Assembly (NCBI GenBank): GCA_018238825.1
Contig: JABCSP010000076.1
Coordinates: forward strand, 1-8,890
DNA: 8,890 bases
Source of the DNA: Candidatus Thorarchaeota archaeon
GTDB lineage: Archaea; Asgardarchaeota; Thorarchaeia; Thorarchaeales; Thorarchaeaceae
Direction: 5' to 3'
The notes under the pieces were generated by a model. The model was not told the origin of the DNA. It saw only the letters and a program-made list of their open reading frames with translations, and did not search any database. This document shows positions 6,516-8,890 of the stretch, piece by piece. How positions within the stretch are numbered: the first letter of the stretch is position 1; the number at the start of each line of letters is the position of its first letter. The translations under genes were made by a program, and so were the position numbers.

Positions 6516-8702
6516 CTAGTTCCAAGCTTCATCAGTTGCTGGGAGTGTATCCTTTGGAGGTTCTGTTCCCTCGTGCTTCTTCACGATGTCAACAACCTCT
6601 GGAATCCAATCGAGACCGAGTTTCTTGATCTTCTCCATGGTCGGTACACCGTTTCGAGTCCAGCCACGTCGCTTGTAGGCTGCATCTGTTAGAAGTCGGT
6701 AACGCTCCTCTCTGAACTCTCTTAGCTTCTTGTTCTTCTCAGTGGTGTTCATTCCTGAGATATCCACACCGAACTCAATGAGCTGCTCATCATATCTTTC
6801 TACGCGTGACTCGTATTCCCAATCTGTAACTGGACCTGCACTTCTGTAGGGTATGAATGAGTCATGTAATCTGAGACCCTTGCCCTGTCGGATGTTGAAG
6901 ATCCTCTGGAAGTTGTAGACCTTCTCACTCATGTGTATCAAGTCCTCTCCCTTTGTTGGTCTACCAGTCATTGCCTGGAAGAACTGGGCGTAGAAATCTA
7001 CATGGCCAGGAACCTTGGCTGGTTCTCCGGAATCCGCGTTATCTGCTGGCACAACATCGTTCCACGGGAGCTTACACAATCCGTTAAGACCGAACCATGT
7101 TCGCCAGTTGGGGAAGTAGTGTAATGCCTCAGCTTTATCCTCGAAAGTGGGCATGTAATTGTGAACTTGGTCTAGGAAGATAAGCCAGGCTTCATCGTGT
7201 TGCGGGCCTTTCAATGTCAAGCCATAACCGCCTTGCTGGGCCAGACTCTCCTTGGTAACATACTCAGAATATTCGAGACCCTTGTGTTCCATTCCGATGT
7301 CATGCATCAATGTCTTGTCGACACCGAAGTTATCACCGAAATAGCCCTTGAGATAACGGGTACCCTTGCCAAAGTGTTCACCACCAAAGCCTTTGCCCTC
7401 TGCAATCTCGTGCATTACTACAAGTGCTTCCTCAGCAGCACCCCACTTCAACTTGTGACCTCCAGTGGCTTTCTCGTCAATGAGTCCCTCCTCAAAGAGT
7501 TCCATGACAAAAGCCATTGAAGTTCCAAATGATATAGTATCAAGTCCATACGCATCACAGTAGAAGTTCATCTCTGCAACCCAGTGTGGGTCAAAGACGC
7601 CGATGTTAGAACCACAGCCTGCAATGGTTTCGTATTCTGGCCCATCTACAACTACCTTCTTGCCCTTGTAGGAACCAGTCTTTGGAACGAATCCTTCTAT
7701 GCAGTGTGAACAGTTGATAGCACATGACCGCCAGCAGCCATCCCAACCCTTACCGGAATTTGTGTAGATTGTTTCCCAGACATCACCAAAGAGACCCTTG
7801 GCTTCAGGGTCACTACCGGCTCTGAAGTTACGAGTTGGTAAGAGGTCGAATTCATCCATGATTGAGGGAAGATGACCAGTACCAAGTACTCTCATTCTGT
7901 TTTGCTTCGCGTCAAGCTTAAGGATACCACCACCGTGGCCGCGACCTGCTGCTTTGACACCATCTGGGTCTGCAGCATTGATCAGGTCCAGAGTGATTTT
8001 TGCGAACTTGACAACGATAGCTCTGATTTTCTTGTTCCTGAAAACGGTACCAATGCCACCACGACCAGCCTGTTTGTACCTGGGCATATTTCTGCGTATA
8101 TCCCACCAAGAGAAGTTCAAACAACCCATCCATGCGTGCTCAGCACCAGGACCGGCTGTGACGACTGACATGTCCTTGCCTTCCATTTCGGTGTGCCGTT
8201 CACCAAGAATACGTGTTATGTCATAGGCAGTACTTGGTAAATCATTGGCATCATGAATCTCTATCTTACCATGATCACCATCAATGAAAATGTAAATATC
8301 ATTGTCTGCCTTACCTTGAATCTCCATGGCATCAAAGCCTGAGAATTTCAAGTTCGGTCCGGCGTACCCTCCGACATTGGAGTCGATGGGAATTCCTGTC
8401 ATGGGTGAGATTGAAGTGACAATACTCTTTCCCGCACCTGGATACTGAGTTACCCCACCTAATGGACCTGTACCAATACATATCTCATTCTCGGGATCAT
8501 CCCATTTTACTATCCTGTCTTTTGGAAGACTGTTCCACATCAACCAGAGGTCAAATCCTTTTCCTCCAGTGAATGTTTCTTTCATCTTCTCGTCGACAGG
8601 TCTAATCTCAATCGTGTTGTCCGAGAGATTGACGTAGAGGGTCTGATTTGCATAACCCTTCTCAATCTTCGGAATGTTGTAAGTGAACTCCTTAAGCGCC
8701 AA
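6516..8702 (-). CDS. Tungsten-dependent aldehyde:ferredoxin oxidoreductase family protein (AOR/BamB-like branch)
   Basis: AOR-family enzymes oxidise aldehydes to acids (or act in related two-electron reactions) in the cytoplasm, using a tungsten bis-pyranopterin and a [4Fe-4S] cluster, with ferredoxin as partner. Residue numbers count from ATG 8750. The N-terminal AOR domain spans about 35-250: FTGGKGFD (60-67), GTGPLGG (93-99), SPMTG (115-119), SNVGGYAGPNLKFSGFDAMEIQGKA (124-148) and AGRGGIG (228-234). The helical domains follow, with DGCWRSCAINCSHC (337-350), VDGPEYETIAGCGSNIGVFDP (368-388), GLDTISFGTSMAF (402-414), GLCKLPW (557-563) and YNFQRIFNIRQG (612-623). C343, C347 and C559, with C339, are the likely cluster ligands. 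Length exceeds the usual 600-660 through a C-terminal extension. The start is either ATG 8750 or TTG 8702; homology-like sequence begins near residue 20, and GGTG lies 7 nt before the TTG, so I prefer 8702. Sampled GC is about 50%, above neighbouring genes. Substrate unknown. Confidence 0.92.
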   Translation of the reverse strand: MALKEFTYNIPKIEKGYANQTLYVNLSDNTIEIRPVDEKMKETFTGGKGFDLWLMWNSLPKDRIVKWDDPENEICIGTGPLGGVTQYPGAGKSIVTSISPMTGIPIDSNVGGYAGPNLKFSGFDAMEIQGKADNDIYIFIDGDHGKIEIHDANDLPSTAYDITRILGERHTEMEGKDMSVVTAGPGAEHAWMGCLNFSWWDIRRNMPRYKQAGRGGIGTVFRNKKIRAIVVKFAKITLDLINAADPDGVKAAGRGHGGGILKLDAKQNRMRVLGTGHLPSIMDEFDLLPTRNFRAGSDPEAKGLFGDVWETIYTNSGKGWDGCWRSCAINCSHCIEGFVPKTGSYKGKKVVVDGPEYETIAGCGSNIGVFDPHWVAEMNFYCDAYGLDTISFGTSMAFVMELFEEGLIDEKATGGHKLKWGAAEEALVVMHEIAEGKGFGGEHFGKGTRYLKGYFGDNFGVDKTLMHDIGMEHKGLEYSEYVTKESLAQQGGYGLTLKGPQHDEAWLIFLDQVHNYMPTFEDKAEALHYFPNWRTWFGLNGLCKLPWNDVVPADNADSGEPAKVPGHVDFYAQFFQAMTGRPTKGEDLIHMSEKVYNFQRIFNIRQGKGLRLHDSFIPYRSAGPVTDWEYESRVERYDEQLIEFGVDISGMNTTEKNKKLREFREERYRLLTDAAYKRRGWTRNGVPTMEKIKKLGLDWIPEVVDIVKKHEGTEPPKDTLPATDEAWN

Positions 8703-8850
8703 GAATACACACCATCCATTTGAATGAACTTGTCTACTGTATCCGCTCATCTGAGCAGCACGTTGCCTGCGCGTGAGTCGTGCATTTGAGTCTTACCTTA
8801 TCGACGTGAACAGTCATGCACTTGGGCTCAATAACGATGGAGCGTTTGAA

Positions 8851-8889
8851 TTACGCATCTGGTCGAACTAGGCGGAATACGCCATCTTC
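8851..8889 (-). CDS. Possible C-terminal end of a gene cut by the right edge
   Basis: Reading leftward from the edge, one frame gives EDGVFRLVRPDA and TAA at 8853-8851. Twelve codons are too few to prove coding, but the composition looks protein-like and the position, about 100 bp before the AOR gene in the same direction, would fit an upstream neighbour. Another frame is also open from the edge to a TGA near 8830, so this is only a suggestion. Confidence 0.25.
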   Translation of the reverse strand, partial: EDGVFRLVRPDA

Positions 8890-8890
8890 C

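Noticed and set aside
7872..8226. Overlapping plus-strand open frames opposite the AOR gene
   Set aside because: The minus strand here encodes clear AOR motifs; the plus-strand frames are cysteine/threonine-rich shadows.
8751..8850. Small frames upstream of AOR (for example MTVHVDKVRLK...)
   Set aside because: The start recalls ferredoxins, but the frame ends after 27 codons and the cysteines are not in a cluster-binding pattern.

Overview
This window looks like part of an archaeal chromosome, most likely an Asgard archaeon of the Thorarchaeia type. The evidence is the mix of genes: a tungsten-type aldehyde:ferredoxin oxidoreductase (AOR), a tandem PRC-barrel protein, a leucine-rich-repeat protein of the 'IDLTPL' kind, and a membrane-anchored protein with an Ig-like plus platform-like lumen/cytosol domain and a zinc ribbon. 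Two genes start with TTG placed 7 nt after a Shine-Dalgarno run, and several starts have an archaeal TATA-like box upstream. The lineage is an inference; I could not run a search.

Layout, left to right. A superfamily II helicase/ATPase runs off the left edge (minus strand, only its first 47 codons are present). Next on the minus strand come a membrane-anchored Ig-like/zinc-ribbon protein (260-1351), a 10-helix EamA/DMT-type transporter (1466-2380) and an LRR protein (2477-3493). A divergent intergenic region of about 145 bp follows. On the plus strand there is a translationally coupled pair of unknown genes (about 3639-4622 and 4619-5026), then a tandem PRC-barrel gene (5178-5846) with its own promoter. 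A perfect 8-bp hairpin separates this from a convergent small alpha/beta protein on the minus strand (5921-6301). The right end is one large minus-strand AOR-family gene (6516 to about 8702/8750), which ends in a clear hairpin plus U-rich terminator. A possible C-terminus of a further minus-strand gene sits at the right edge.

The genes do not form one obvious pathway. The AOR is a free-standing metabolic enzyme; the coupled pair, the LRR protein, the Ig-like/zinc-ribbon protein and the small alpha/beta protein have no assignable function from sequence alone. The most distinctive observation is in the 6302-6515 gap: a decayed copy of the promoter and 5' end of the LRR gene 2.9 kb away. It keeps the same upstream 11-mer at nearly the same distance and encodes MNETLTP with synonymous third-base changes, then hits a stop after 11 codons.
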